DNA of 64,000 nucleotides, taken from NCBI GenBank assembly GCA_024235955.1, contig JACKLJ010000001.1, positions 667,501 to 731,500 on the forward strand, given 5' to 3'. This stretch comes from Burkholderiaceae bacterium (lineage in GTDB: Bacteria > Pseudomonadota > Gammaproteobacteria > Burkholderiales > Burkholderiaceae_C). Shown in pieces: positions 53,446 to 61,723 of this stretch (its first letter is position 1; every line of letters starts with the position of its first letter). The translations under genes and the position numbers were made by a program. The notes below the pieces were generated by a model that had not been told where the DNA came from, did not search any database, and saw only the letters and a program-made list of their open reading frames with translations.

Positions 53446-53490
53446 TGATAGCTGCCTGCGCCCGCCAATTGTGGGCCAGATGCCAAAAAC
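53446..53490 (+). repeat. R1 repeat, copy 10
   Basis: Forward copy: TTGATAGCTGCCTGCGCCC, loop GCCAATTGT, then GGGCCAGATGCCAAAAA. It lies between the endonuclease-fold gene and folE. Confidence 0.8.
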
Positions 53491-53539
53491 ACCATGAATC
53501 CTGGGTGCAACAAGGCGCCTGTTACCATCCAGCCAGACC

Positions 53540-54262
53540 ATGAAACCCAGACCCGATCTCCCGCCCGACACCACCGCCGAGGACGAGGGCACACCCGTCT
53601 CGGTGAAGATCCGCGAGCGCGTGCGCGCGGCCGGCCGGCGCTTCCATGCCAACGACAACATCGCCGAGTTCATCGAGCCGGGCGAGCTGGAGCGCCTGCT
53701 CGACGAAGTCGCCGTCAAGATGGAAGACGTGCTGCAGAGCATGGTGATCGACACCCAGGGCGACCACAACACCGCCGCCACCGCGCGCCGCGTGGCCAAG
53801 ATGTACCTGAAGGAAGTGTTCGGCGGCCGCTACGTGCAGGCGCCGCCCATCACCGAGTTCCCCAACGCCGAGCGGCTCAACGAGCTGATGATCGTCGGCC
53901 CCATCACCGTGCGCAGCGCCTGCAGCCACCACCTGTGCCCGGTGATCGGCAAGCTGTGGATCGGCGTCATGCCCAACGAGCACACCAACGTCATCGGCCT
54001 GTCCAAGTACGCGCGGCTGGCCGAATGGATCATGGGGCGCCCGCAGATCCAGGAAGAGGCGGTGGTCCAGCTGGCCGACCTGATCCAGGAAAAGACCAAG
54101 CCCGACGGGCTGGCCATCGTCATGGAAGCCACCCACTACTGCATGGCCTGGCGCGGCGTGAAGGACATGGACAGCAAGATGATCAATTCCGTCATGCGCG
54201 GGGTGTTCCTCAAGGACATGAACCTGCGGCGCGAATTCCTGGCCCTTATCCCGAAGAAATGA
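53540..54262 (+). CDS. folE: GTP cyclohydrolase I
   Basis: FolE converts GTP to 7,8-dihydroneopterin triphosphate, the first step of folate synthesis. The 240-aa protein has the zinc-binding SACSHHLCPVIGKLWIGVMP (Cys, His, Cys), FSKYARL-type LSKYARLAEWIMGRPQIQEE, and the C-terminal EATHYCMAWRGVKD. It carries an N-terminal extension of about 50 residues beyond the minimal enzyme. NudB, the next enzyme, lies two genes upstream. The stop is followed by an R2 repeat. Confidence 0.95.
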   Translation: MKPRPDLPPDTTAEDEGTPVSVKIRERVRAAGRRFHANDNIAEFIEPGELERLLDEVAVKMEDVLQSMVIDTQGDHNTAATARRVAKMYLKEVFGGRYVQAPPITEFPNAERLNELMIVGPITVRSACSHHLCPVIGKLWIGVMPNEHTNVIGLSKYARLAEWIMGRPQIQEEAVVQLADLIQEKTKPDGLAIVMEATHYCMAWRGVKDMDSKMINSVMRGVFLKDMNLRREFLALIPKK

Positions 54263-54263
54263 G

Positions 54264-54370
54264 CCACCCCCTGAGCTGCCCGCGGCATCTCCCCCCTCTC
54301 TCTTCGGGAGGGGGACAACGCCAGTGGCCGCTGCAAGTACGGCCACGGCGTTCGCTGGCGGGGTGCCTGT
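54264..54370 (+). repeat. R2 repeat, copy 3, after folE
   Basis: Starts 2 nt after the folE stop with CCACCCCCTGAGC, has CCCCCTC/GGGAGGGGG and TGGCCGCTG.../ACGGCCACGGCG hairpins, and is shortened at its end. Confidence 0.8.
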
Positions 54371-54414
54371 GGTGACATCGTGTGTGGGCGCGTGTCGCGC
54401 CCTGGAGACCTGAC

Positions 54415-54837
54415 ATGCTCGTTCGCCTGCTCTATGCCAGCCGCGCCGTCGATGCCTCGGCGGCGGCCATCGAAAGCATTTTCAAGAGCGCCCGCCAGCA
54501 CAACCACGACCAGGGCGTCACCGGCATCCTGGTGTACGGCGACGGCGTGTTCCTGCAGGCCATCGAGGGTGGGCGCCAGGCCATCAGCGACCTGTACGGC
54601 ACCATCCAGCGCGACGCCCGCCACCGCGACGTGGTCCTGCTCGACTATGAAGAGATCACCCAGCGCCGCTTCGGCGGCTGGAGCATGGGCCTGGTCAACG
54701 CCAGCAAGCTCAACGCCAACGTGCTGCTCAAGTACTCCGACCGCGCGGTGCTCGACCCGTACTCGGTGTCCGGCAAGGTCTCGCTGGCACTGCTGGAAGA
54801 GCTGATCGACACGGCCTCCATCGTCGGGCGCAGCTGA
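54415..54837 (+). CDS. BLUF-domain blue-light photoreceptor
   Basis: This 140-aa protein is a stand-alone BLUF (FAD-binding blue-light) domain with a short C-terminal extension. All light-sensing residues are present: Tyr7 (LLYASR), Asn30 (ARQHNHDQG), Gln48 (VFLQAIEG), Trp89 and Met91 (FGGWSMG), with a hydrophobic core matching AppA/PixD-type domains. The C-terminal 40 residues hold no known output domain, so it probably signals through a protein partner as PixD does. It is transcribed after folE and converges on the SulP gene. Confidence 0.93.
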   Translation: MLVRLLYASRAVDASAAAIESIFKSARQHNHDQGVTGILVYGDGVFLQAIEGGRQAISDLYGTIQRDARHRDVVLLDYEEITQRRFGGWSMGLVNASKLNANVLLKYSDRAVLDPYSVSGKVSLALLEELIDTASIVGRS

Positions 54838-54840
54838 GCC

Positions 54841-54858
54841 GGCGGCGGTTGCGCCGCC
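54841..54858 (+). terminator. Hairpin after the BLUF gene
   Basis: GGCGGCG and CGCCGCC form a 7-bp stem with a 4-nt loop directly after the stop codon. A T-run appears only about 15 nt later, so terminator activity is uncertain. Confidence 0.4.
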
Positions 54859-54873
54859 ATCGGAATCTTGAGT

Positions 54874-54918
54874 CTTTTACGCCTCCAGCCCATGCGTGGC
54901 GGGCGCAGGCAGCTATTG
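54874..54918 (-). repeat. R1 repeat, copy 11
   Basis: Reverse copy close to consensus: TTTTACGCCTCCAGCCC, loop ATGCGTGGC, then GGGCGCAGGCAGCTATTGA. It sits between convergent BLUF and SulP genes. Confidence 0.85.
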
Positions 54919-54940
54919 ATTCTGTAGCTTTTCAGCGCAA

Positions 54941-56632
54941 CTAGATGGCCGCGGCGGCGATGTCGGCCGGCGTCTTGCCGAGCTGGCGCAGGGCGGCCAG
55001 CGTCTCGGCGTCGGTGCGGTACATGCGCAGCAGCTCGGACGGGTGCAGCGCACCGGCGGCGCGCAGCACCTGTTCCACCGGCAGCTTGATGCCGCTGATG
55101 TGCAGCACCGTGCCGCGCACCACCAGCTGCGTGTGCAGGCGCATGAAGATCTCCACCCCGGTGGCGTCGATGCGGTTGATGGGCTGCGCGAACAGCACCA
55201 CGTGCGCGGTGTCGGGGTGCGTGCCCAGGTGCTCGCCCACCGTGCGCTCGAACTGGCCGGCGGCGGCAAAGTCCAGCGCCGCGTCCATGCGCAGCGCGTA
55301 GGTGTGCGGCGCCAGCGGCGGCAACTGCCACAGGTGGCGGTCGCGCAGGCTGCCGTCGGGGTGCAGGCCGACCTCGATGATGCGCGGGTGCAGCCGCTGG
55401 TACACGAAGTACGACAGCGACATCACCATGCCCGCCAGCACGCCCCAGTACAGCTCGGGCGCCGCCACCAGGGTGATGACGAAGGTGATGGCGGCGATCA
55501 CCGCCTCCACGCGCGCCAGGCGCCACAGCCGCACGAACTCGCGCGGCTTGAGCAGCCCCAGCACCGCCGCCACCACGATGGCCGCCAGCACGGCCTGCGG
55601 CACGAAGCGCAGCACCGGCGTGAACACCAGCAGCGCCAGCAGCACCACCAGGGCCGAGAAGATGGTGGCCCAGCCCGTTTGCGCGCCGGCGTACAGGTTG
55701 AGCGCCGAGCGCGAGAACGACGAGCTGGTGGCGAACGCGCCCGACAGGCCGGAGGCGATCTTGGCCAGCCCCTGGCCGATCAGGTCCTGGTCCTGGTCCC
55801 AGCGCTCGCCCTTGCGCTCCGAATCCACCTTGGCCGACGAGGCGGTTTCCAGAAAGCTCACCAGCGTGATCACCAGCACCGGCAGCACCAGCTGGCCCAG
55901 CATGTCCCAGCCCGGCCAGCCCGGCAGCTCCAGCCCCGGCAGGCCCTGCGGCAGCTGGCCCACCACGCGCCCGCCGTGCGCCTCGAAGCCCAGCGCCCAG
56001 CTCAGCCCGGCGGCCGCCAGCACCACCAGCAGCACGGTGGGAAAGCTCGGCTTGAAGCGCTTGGCCGCCAGCAGCACCACCACGGTGACCACGCCGAACG
56101 CCGCCGCCGCCCAGTGCAGGGCAGGCGCCTGCAGCATGTGTTCCCAGTTGCCGGCAAAGCCCAGCATGGCCGGCAGCTGCGAGCCGATGATCAGCACCGC
56201 CGCCGCCTGCGTGAAGGCCATCAGCACCGGCGAGTTGACCAGGTTGAGCAGCCAGCCGAAGCGCGCCAGGCCCAGCGCCACCTGCAGCAGGCCGGTGAGC
56301 AGCGCCAGCCACACCGCCAGGGTGACCCACTGCGGGCTGCCCGGCTGGGCCAGGCCGGTGAGCGAGGCGGCGATCAGCAGCGCCGTCAGCGCCGTCGGCC
56401 CGACCGACAGCCGCTGCGACGACGAGAACAGCACCGCCACCAGCGCCGGCAGGATGGAGGCGTAGATGCCCGTGACCGGCGGCATGCCCGCCAGCTGCGC
56501 GTAGGCCACGCTCTGCGGGATCATCATCAGCCCCACGGTGAGGCCCGCCAGCGCCTCGTTGCGCAGCAGGCCGGCCGTGGGCCGCGGCCAGCGCAGGAAG
56601 GGCAGGTAACGGCGAAGGGCGGGGTGCATCAC
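54941..56632 (-). CDS. SulP-family anion permease with STAS domain
   Basis: This 563-aa protein has the SulP transmembrane domain (12-14 segments; signature ALAGLTVGLMMIPQSVAYAQLAGMPPVTGIYASILPALVAVLFSSS... in parts) and a C-terminal STAS domain (residues ~440-545, with VVLFAQPINRIDATGVEIFMRL). SulP proteins carry sulfate, bicarbonate or dicarboxylates. Its place behind an arylsulfatase gene suggests sulfate, by inference. It could begin at either of two adjacent ATGs (56632 or 56629). Confidence 0.9.
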   Translation of the reverse strand: MMHPALRRYLPFLRWPRPTAGLLRNEALAGLTVGLMMIPQSVAYAQLAGMPPVTGIYASILPALVAVLFSSSQRLSVGPTALTALLIAASLTGLAQPGSPQWVTLAVWLALLTGLLQVALGLARFGWLLNLVNSPVLMAFTQAAAVLIIGSQLPAMLGFAGNWEHMLQAPALHWAAAAFGVVTVVVLLAAKRFKPSFPTVLLVVLAAAGLSWALGFEAHGGRVVGQLPQGLPGLELPGWPGWDMLGQLVLPVLVITLVSFLETASSAKVDSERKGERWDQDQDLIGQGLAKIASGLSGAFATSSSFSRSALNLYAGAQTGWATIFSALVVLLALLVFTPVLRFVPQAVLAAIVVAAVLGLLKPREFVRLWRLARVEAVIAAITFVITLVAAPELYWGVLAGMVMSLSYFVYQRLHPRIIEVGLHPDGSLRDRHLWQLPPLAPHTYALRMDAALDFAAAGQFERTVGEHLGTHPDTAHVVLFAQPINRIDATGVEIFMRLHTQLVVRGTVLHISGIKLPVEQVLRAAGALHPSELLRMYRTDAETLAALRQLGKTPADIAAAAI

Positions 56633-56685
56633 CGGCGATGTTACGTCATGCCGCGGCGCGGCCGGCCCGCGTGACTTGCAGGCCC

Positions 56686-56729
56686 AAAGTGCCTGCAGCC
56701 GGCGCGGGGCGAGCGGCGGCAGCTATCGA
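56686..56729 (-). repeat. R1 repeat, copy 12 (degenerate)
   Basis: Reverse copy with AAGTGCCTGCAGCC and a GC-rich diverged middle, ending GGCGGCAGCTATCGA. It lies between the sulfatase and SulP genes. Confidence 0.5.
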
Positions 56730-56756
56730 GATGGAAGCAAGCCGCGGCCGGCTGCC

Positions 56757-58082
56757 TCAGCGCTGCGGCATGTCCTTGTACGAGTAGCCCAGGCTGACGG
56801 TGGCGTCTTCCGGGATCGGCGGCATGCTGGCGTTCCAGTCTTCCCAGGCCTGGCGCATGGCGGCCAGGCGCTCGGGCTGCTTCTTGGCCTGGTTGGCGCG
56901 CTCGCGCTCGTCGGCCGGGATGTCGAACAGGTAGTCGTTGCCGTCCACCCGCAGGTACTTCCAGTTGCCCTGGCGCAGCGCGCGCTGGCCGCGGTGGTTC
57001 ATGCGCCAGTGCAGCGGGCGGTCGAAGCTGTGGGCGGCGTCGCGCAGCACCGGCAGCATGGAGACGCCGTCCAGCGGGAAGTCGGGGTGCGCGGCCACGC
57101 CGGCGGCGTCGAGCATGGTGGCCGACCAGTCCATGCTCATGCACAGCTGCCGGCTCTGGCCGCCGGGGCGGATCACGGCTGGCCAGTGGGCGATCCAGGG
57201 CACGCGGATGCCGCCTTCGGTCAGGTCCATCTTGCCGCCGACCAGCGGCCAGTTGTCGGAGAAGCGCTCGCCGCCGTTGTCGCTGGTGAAGACGATCAGG
57301 GTGTTGTCGAGCTGGCCGTTCCGGCGCAGCGCCTCGACGATCCAGCCGATGCCCTCGTCCATGTGGTGGATCATGCGGCGGTAGACGTGGATGTTGCCGC
57401 CCGCCAGGTCGAACAGGTTGTCCTTGATGGCGGGGGCGCGGCCGGCGTCCTCGCGCGTTTCCCAGGGCCAGTGCGGGGCGGTGTAGTGCAGGCTCAGCAT
57501 GAAGGGCGCATCGCCAGCGGCCATGCGGTCGACCCAGTCGACGGCGCGGCGCGACAGCAGGTCGGTCAGGTAGCCTTCGTCGGCCAGTTCTTCCTCGCCG
57601 AACCAGAGGTCGTGCCGGCCGGCCGAATCGCAGTGGCTGAAGTAGTCCACCCCGCCCGACATGGGGCCGAAGAACTCCTCGTAGCCGGAGCGCAGCGGCC
57701 CGAAGGTGGGCGGGTAACCCAGGTGCCACTTGCCGATCAGCGCGGTGCGGTAGCCGGCGCCCTTGAGCAGCGAGGGCAGGGTGGGGTGCTCGGGCGGCAG
57801 GCCCAGCGTGGTGCTGCCGCGGCTGCGGCTGTTGATGGGCTCTTCTGCCGCGCCGCGCAGCCGGTACTGGTAGCGCGCCGTCATCAGGCCGAAGCGTGTG
57901 GGCGAGCATACCGGCGAGTTGCTGTAGCCCTGGGTGAACAGCAGGCCATCCTGCGCCAGGCGGTCCAGCACCGGCGAGACGGGGCCGAACACGGCGTCGC
58001 GGCCGCCGTAGCAGCCGAGGTCGGCGTAGCCGAGGTCGTCGGCCACGATGAAGATGAAGTTGGGGCGGTTTTTTGTGGTCAT
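56757..58082 (-). CDS. Arylsulfatase-type sulfatase
   Basis: This 441-aa enzyme of the sulfatase superfamily has the formylglycine signature C59-S-P-T-R63 (SPVCSPTRFG), N-terminal metal Asp pair (FIVADDLGYADLG), GKWHLGYPP and the C-terminal FTSDNGGE. It would hydrolyse a sulfate ester after maturation by a formylglycine-generating enzyme, not in this window. There is no signal peptide, so it is probably cytoplasmic. The first codon abuts an R1 repeat whose AGAGGCC acts as a possible ribosome site. It is transcribed with two Bug receptors and SulP. Confidence 0.92.
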   Translation of the reverse strand: MTTKNRPNFIFIVADDLGYADLGCYGGRDAVFGPVSPVLDRLAQDGLLFTQGYSNSPVCSPTRFGLMTARYQYRLRGAAEEPINSRSRGSTTLGLPPEHPTLPSLLKGAGYRTALIGKWHLGYPPTFGPLRSGYEEFFGPMSGGVDYFSHCDSAGRHDLWFGEEELADEGYLTDLLSRRAVDWVDRMAAGDAPFMLSLHYTAPHWPWETREDAGRAPAIKDNLFDLAGGNIHVYRRMIHHMDEGIGWIVEALRRNGQLDNTLIVFTSDNGGERFSDNWPLVGGKMDLTEGGIRVPWIAHWPAVIRPGGQSRQLCMSMDWSATMLDAAGVAAHPDFPLDGVSMLPVLRDAAHSFDRPLHWRMNHRGQRALRQGNWKYLRVDGNDYLFDIPADERERANQAKKQPERLAAMRQAWEDWNASMPPIPEDATVSLGYSYKDMPQR

Positions 58083-58125
58083 TTTGGCCTCTGGCCCTTG
58101 TGTGGCGGGCGCAGGCAGCTATTGA
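58081..58125 (-). repeat. R1 repeat, copy 13, abutting the sulfatase start
   Basis: Reverse copy: ATTTTGGCCTCTGGCCC, loop TTGTGTGGC, then GGGCGCAGGCAGCTATTGA. On the minus strand it ends AGAGGCCAAA just before the sulfatase ATG. Confidence 0.85.
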
Positions 58126-58144
58126 AATTGAAGTATTTTGGTGC

Positions 58145-59137
58145 TCACTCGACCTTCATGCCGGTGGCCTTGATGACCTTGGCGTAGCGGGCGGAGAGCT
58201 GGTCGAACAGCTGCTGCGCGGCGGCGCCGGTCTGGCCCTCGTAGAACAGGTCGAGCCCCGCCAGGCGCTGGCGCACTTCGGGCTGGGCCAGCGCGTCGGC
58301 CATGGCTTTCTGCAGCTTCTGCACGATGGCGTCGGGCGTGGCGGCGGGGACCATGGCCACGTAGTACACGGCCTGCTCCATTTCCTTGTGGCCCAGGTCG
58401 GCCACGGTGGGGATGTCCGGCGCCAGGGTGGAGCGCTGGCGGCTGGTGACGGCCAGTGCGGTGATCTTGCCGGCCTTCACGTGCGGCAGCATGCCCGGCG
58501 TGGCCAGGATGCCGGCGTCCACCTCGCCGGAGAGCACGGCCGTCACGGCCGGCGTGTTGCCCTTGTAGGGCACGTGCAGCACCTTGCCGCCGGTGCTTTC
58601 ATGGAAGATCTCGGCCGCCAGGTGGCCGGGGCTGCCGCTGCTGCCCGAGCTGAACGAGACGGAGCGCGTCTGCGCCGCCTTGACCATGTCGGCCAGCGTC
58701 TTGAAGCCGGTCTTGGGGTTCACGCCGATCAGCAGGCCGGACGAGGCGATCACCATCAGCGGCTTCAGGTCCCCCGGCTTGAACGGCATGGACTTGTAGA
58801 TGTGCGGGTTGATGGTGTAGGTGGAATCGATGCCGAACAGCACCGTGTAGCCGTCGGGCGCGCTCTTGGCCACCGCGTCGCTGCCGATGTTGCCGCCGGC
58901 GCCGGGCTTGTTCTCCACCACGAAGGGCTGGCCCAGGCTTTTCTGCAGCACGTCGGACATGGAGCGGGCAATCAGGTCCGACGGGCCGCCGGGCGGCCAG
59001 GCGTTGACGAAGCGCACCGGCTTGTTCGGGTAGTCGGCCTGCGCTGCGGCGGGCAGCGGCGCCAGCCAGAGCGCGGCGCTCAGCGCCAGCAGGGCACGGC
59101 TGGCGGTGCGAAGGGTCGGGGTGGTAAGGCGTGTCAT
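58145..59137 (-). CDS. Tripartite tricarboxylate receptor (Bug family) substrate-binding protein
   Basis: This 330-aa periplasmic protein has a signal peptide (SRALLALSAALWLAPLPAAAQA) and the Bug fold: YPNKPVRFVNAWPPGGPSDLIARSM, VVENKPGAGGNIGSDAVAKSAPDGYT, and the central FSSGSSGSPGHLAAEIF. Bug proteins bind carboxylates and other small metabolites. The TctA/TctB membrane partners are not in the window, so it may be an orphan receptor. The ligand is unknown. It lies 49 nt from a second Bug gene and upstream of the sulfatase. Confidence 0.92.
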   Translation of the reverse strand: MTRLTTPTLRTASRALLALSAALWLAPLPAAAQADYPNKPVRFVNAWPPGGPSDLIARSMSDVLQKSLGQPFVVENKPGAGGNIGSDAVAKSAPDGYTVLFGIDSTYTINPHIYKSMPFKPGDLKPLMVIASSGLLIGVNPKTGFKTLADMVKAAQTRSVSFSSGSSGSPGHLAAEIFHESTGGKVLHVPYKGNTPAVTAVLSGEVDAGILATPGMLPHVKAGKITALAVTSRQRSTLAPDIPTVADLGHKEMEQAVYYVAMVPAATPDAIVQKLQKAMADALAQPEVRQRLAGLDLFYEGQTGAAAQQLFDQLSARYAKVIKATGMKVE

Positions 59138-59186
59138 GTCGTTGTCTCCTGGTTCTGGTGCGGGCTCAGGCCCGCGAGCGCCCGGC

Positions 59187-60155
59187 TCAGGGCTGGTAGC
59201 CGGACTGGCGCACCACCGGCGCCCACTGGGCGCGGTAGGCCTTGATCGCGGCGGCGGTCTGCGCCGGCGAACTCACCACCGGGCTCAGTTTGCTCTCCTT
59301 GAACAGTTTCTGCGTGTCGGGGTCGCGCATCACGGCCTGGATCGCCTGGGCCAGCTTGTCGACCTGCGCCTTGGGCATGCCCTTGGGCGCGAAGAAGGTG
59401 TTCCAGCCGTTGGCGGCCAGGTCCAGCCCGGCTTCCTTGAATGTGGGCACGTCCGGTGCGAAGGACGATCGCCTGGCACCCGAGGCGGCGAGGATGCGGA
59501 TCTTGCCGGCCTCGGCCTGCGGCAGCAGCGAATCCAGCGTGTCGAAGGCCACGGGCACCTGACCGCCGATCAGGTCGGTCATCAGCGGGCCGGAGCCGCG
59601 GTAGCCCACCACCTGGCCCTTGACCTTGGCCTTGTCGGACACCATCAGCGCAAAGAAGTGCGGCAGGCTGCCGGTGGCCGGCACCCCGAAGTTGGCCTGT
59701 GCGGGGTTGCTGCGCAGCCAGGCGAGCAGGTGCGACAGCTCCTTCACCGGCACCGCAGAGCCCACGGCCAAGCCGAATTCATAGTCGCTGACGATGGAGA
59801 CAGGCTGGAAGTCGGCCTCCGGGTCGTAGCCCACGTCCTTGAACACGAGGGGCGCCACCACCATGATGGCCGGGTTGGCCAGCAGCAGCACGTTCTGGTT
59901 CGCCAGGCTGGTCCTGACCTGCTGCGCCGCCAGCCGGCCGCCGGCGCCGGTCTTGTTTTCCACCACCACGGTCTGGCCAAGCTTGGCCCCCAGCCTGTCG
60001 CCCACGATGCGCGCCACGCGGTCACTGGAGCCACCCGGCGCATAGGGCACGATGAGGCGCAGCGTGCCGTCGGCCTGGGCCAGCGCGGGTGCCGAAACGC
60101 CCAGGGCGAGCGCGGCGGCGGCCGCGGCAGCTAGGGCAATCCTTCTGTTCAACAT
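59187..60155 (-). CDS. Second Bug-family substrate-binding protein
   Basis: This 322-aa periplasmic protein has a signal peptide (IALAAAAAAALALGVSAPALAQA) and Bug motifs LRLIVPYAPGGSSDRVARIV, VVVENKTGAGGRLAAQQV and FGVPATGSLPHFFALM. It is clearly divergent in sequence from its neighbour, so the two probably bind different ligands. GGAGA precedes the ATG at 60155. It is the first gene of the Bug-Bug-sulfatase-SulP run and divergent from marR. Confidence 0.92.
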   Translation of the reverse strand: MLNRRIALAAAAAAALALGVSAPALAQADGTLRLIVPYAPGGSSDRVARIVGDRLGAKLGQTVVVENKTGAGGRLAAQQVRTSLANQNVLLLANPAIMVVAPLVFKDVGYDPEADFQPVSIVSDYEFGLAVGSAVPVKELSHLLAWLRSNPAQANFGVPATGSLPHFFALMVSDKAKVKGQVVGYRGSGPLMTDLIGGQVPVAFDTLDSLLPQAEAGKIRILAASGARRSSFAPDVPTFKEAGLDLAANGWNTFFAPKGMPKAQVDKLAQAIQAVMRDPDTQKLFKESKLSPVVSSPAQTAAAIKAYRAQWAPVVRQSGYQP

Positions 60156-60265
60156 GGTCTTGTCTCCTCTAACATCGGCGCGCAGCATGGCCGCGCCAGG
60201 CGGTCTGCGACTTTAGAACACCGACCGACGATGGACGAAATCAATCATCATGGGGAATTACCCGT

Positions 60266-60751
60266 ATGAGGCCGGCATCCCTGGCTCAGCCGGCGTCGAT
60301 CGACGAGATGTTCCTGTACCGCCTGCACCGTCTGCAGGTGGCGGCTGGGGGGTTGGTGACTAGGCTGTGCGAGCAGACTCACGGCATCACCCGGCGGGAG
60401 TGGCGCCTGCTGGCGCAGCTGGCCGGCCATGAGGACGCGCTGTCGTCGGAACTGGCGGCGCTGGCAGCGCTGGACCGGGTGCGCACATCGCGCACCGTCA
60501 CGCGGCTGGTCGAGAAGGGGCTGATGGAGCGTCGGCCGCGCCCCGGGGATCGCCGCGAGGTGCGCCTGCGCCTGACCGCCGCCGGGCGCGCCGCCTATGA
60601 CGACCTGCTGCCGCGCATCGCCGCCATCAACCGCAGCCTGGTGGAGGCGCTGTCAGCGCCTCAGGTGGCGGGGCTGGACGCAGCCCTGACGGCGCTGCAG
60701 CGGCGCGCCCAGGACATGCTGGGCGGCGATGCGGTGGACGACGAGGCCTGA
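60266..60751 (+). CDS. MarR-family transcriptional regulator
   Basis: This 161-aa winged-helix regulator has the MarR core: GITRREWRLLAQLAGHEDALSSELAALAALDRVRTSRTVTRLVEKGLMERRPRPGDRREVRLRLTAAGRAAYD in pieces, with the wing in RPGDRREVRL. It would bind a palindrome in the 110-nt region shared with the Bug gene and respond to a small aromatic or carboxylate ligand. Target and ligand are unknown. Divergence from the operon suggests it regulates that operon. Confidence 0.93.
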   Translation: MRPASLAQPASIDEMFLYRLHRLQVAAGGLVTRLCEQTHGITRREWRLLAQLAGHEDALSSELAALAALDRVRTSRTVTRLVEKGLMERRPRPGDRREVRLRLTAAGRAAYDDLLPRIAAINRSLVEALSAPQVAGLDAALTALQRRAQDMLGGDAVDDEA

Positions 60752-60762
60752 ACCCGCAGCAA

Positions 60763-60795
60763 AAAAGCCTGGCACGACGTGCGTGCCAGGCTTTT
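60763..60795. terminator. Bidirectional terminator between marR and the BON lipoprotein gene
   Basis: AAAAGCCTGGCA (60763-60774) pairs with TGCCAGGCTTTT (60784-60795), a 12-bp stem serving both convergent transcripts. Confidence 0.9.
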
Positions 60796-60839
60796 GGAGC
60801 AAGAGGGAGAGGGTTGGGCGCGGCGAGCCGCGCCCAGGC

Positions 60840-61151
60840 TCAGCGGATCACCAGGCTGTTGCGCACCGAACGCACGCCGTTGACGCCGCGCGCCAGCTGT
60901 TCGGCCTTGGCCTTCTCTTCGGCCGACTTGGCGAAGCCCGCCAGCGACACCTCGCCGTTCAGCGTCTGCACGTTGATGGCGCCGGCGTCGACGGTCTTGT
61001 CCTCGACGAACTTGGCCTTCACCGCGGTGGTGATGGCGGCGTCGTCCACGTAGGAGCCTGCGCTCTGCTGGCCGCGGAAGACGGAGCAGCCCGTGGCCAC
61101 GAGGGTGAGGCCGGTCATGGCCGCGATGATCAGGGTACGAAGGGCTTTCAT
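60840..61151 (-). CDS. BON-domain lipoprotein
   Basis: This 103-aa protein has a lipoprotein signal (RTLIIAAMTGLTLVATGCSVF) and one BON domain (DDAAITTAVKAKFVEDKTVDAGAINVQTLNGEVSLAGFAKS). It is more similar in architecture to OsmY/YraP-type domains than the two lipoproteins at 13 kb. It is downstream of a DUF883 gene on the same strand, 53 nt apart. Confidence 0.9.
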   Translation of the reverse strand: MKALRTLIIAAMTGLTLVATGCSVFRGQQSAGSYVDDAAITTAVKAKFVEDKTVDAGAINVQTLNGEVSLAGFAKSAEEKAKAEQLARGVNGVRSVRNSLVIR

Positions 61152-61204
61152 GAAGTGTCTCTTTCTTGGATCGGGAAGGGTGCTGAGGCAGGCTCTTGGC
61201 CGGT

Positions 61205-61615
61205 TCAGTCGCGGCGGCGGCCCAGCAGCAGGGCCAGCACGGCGCCGGCGGCGGCGGCGATGGCCATCGACTTGAGCGGCTGGTCCTGCACGTAGGCGGT
61301 GGTCCGGTCGGCCACCTGGTTGACCTTGGCGCGGGTGCGCTCGCCGGTCTCGGTGGCGGCCTGCTTGCCACGCGCGGCCATGTCCTGGACGCGGGCGGAA
61401 ATCGCGTCGATGGCGGGTTTCACGTCCTCGCGCAGCGAGCGCACCTTGGCTTCGGCCTTGTTCAGCGTGTCGTTGGCCATCTCGCGCGCCCTGTCGACGC
61501 CGCGCTCGGCCCTGTCGGCCAGCTCGTCGGTGGCGTGCTTGGCCCTGGTTTCCATACGGTCGGCCTTGTCGCTGATGGTCTGGACGATGTCGTCGGTATC
61601 GGGACGGGGGTTCAT
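61205..61615 (-). CDS. DUF883-like C-tail-anchored helical protein
   Basis: This 136-aa protein is a long amphipathic charged helix (DKADRMETRAKHATDELADRAERGVDRAREMANDTLNKAEAKV) with a C-terminal membrane anchor (LKSMAIAAAAGAVLALLLGRRRD). It resembles the DUF883/YqjD group and is the second such gene in the window. With the BON lipoprotein it suggests a general stress or envelope pair; that is inference. Confidence 0.85.
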   Translation of the reverse strand: MNPRPDTDDIVQTISDKADRMETRAKHATDELADRAERGVDRAREMANDTLNKAEAKVRSLREDVKPAIDAISARVQDMAARGKQAATETGERTRAKVNQVADRTTAYVQDQPLKSMAIAAAAGAVLALLLGRRRD

Positions 61616-61723
61616 GCGGTGTTCCTTTGAAGCTGGCGGTTCGCAAGGTCTGCGGCACGTCACCGATGAGTGGCGACCGGCCTTGCTTGCCACTTACTTT
61701 AGCGGGCCGTGGCCCGCACACGA

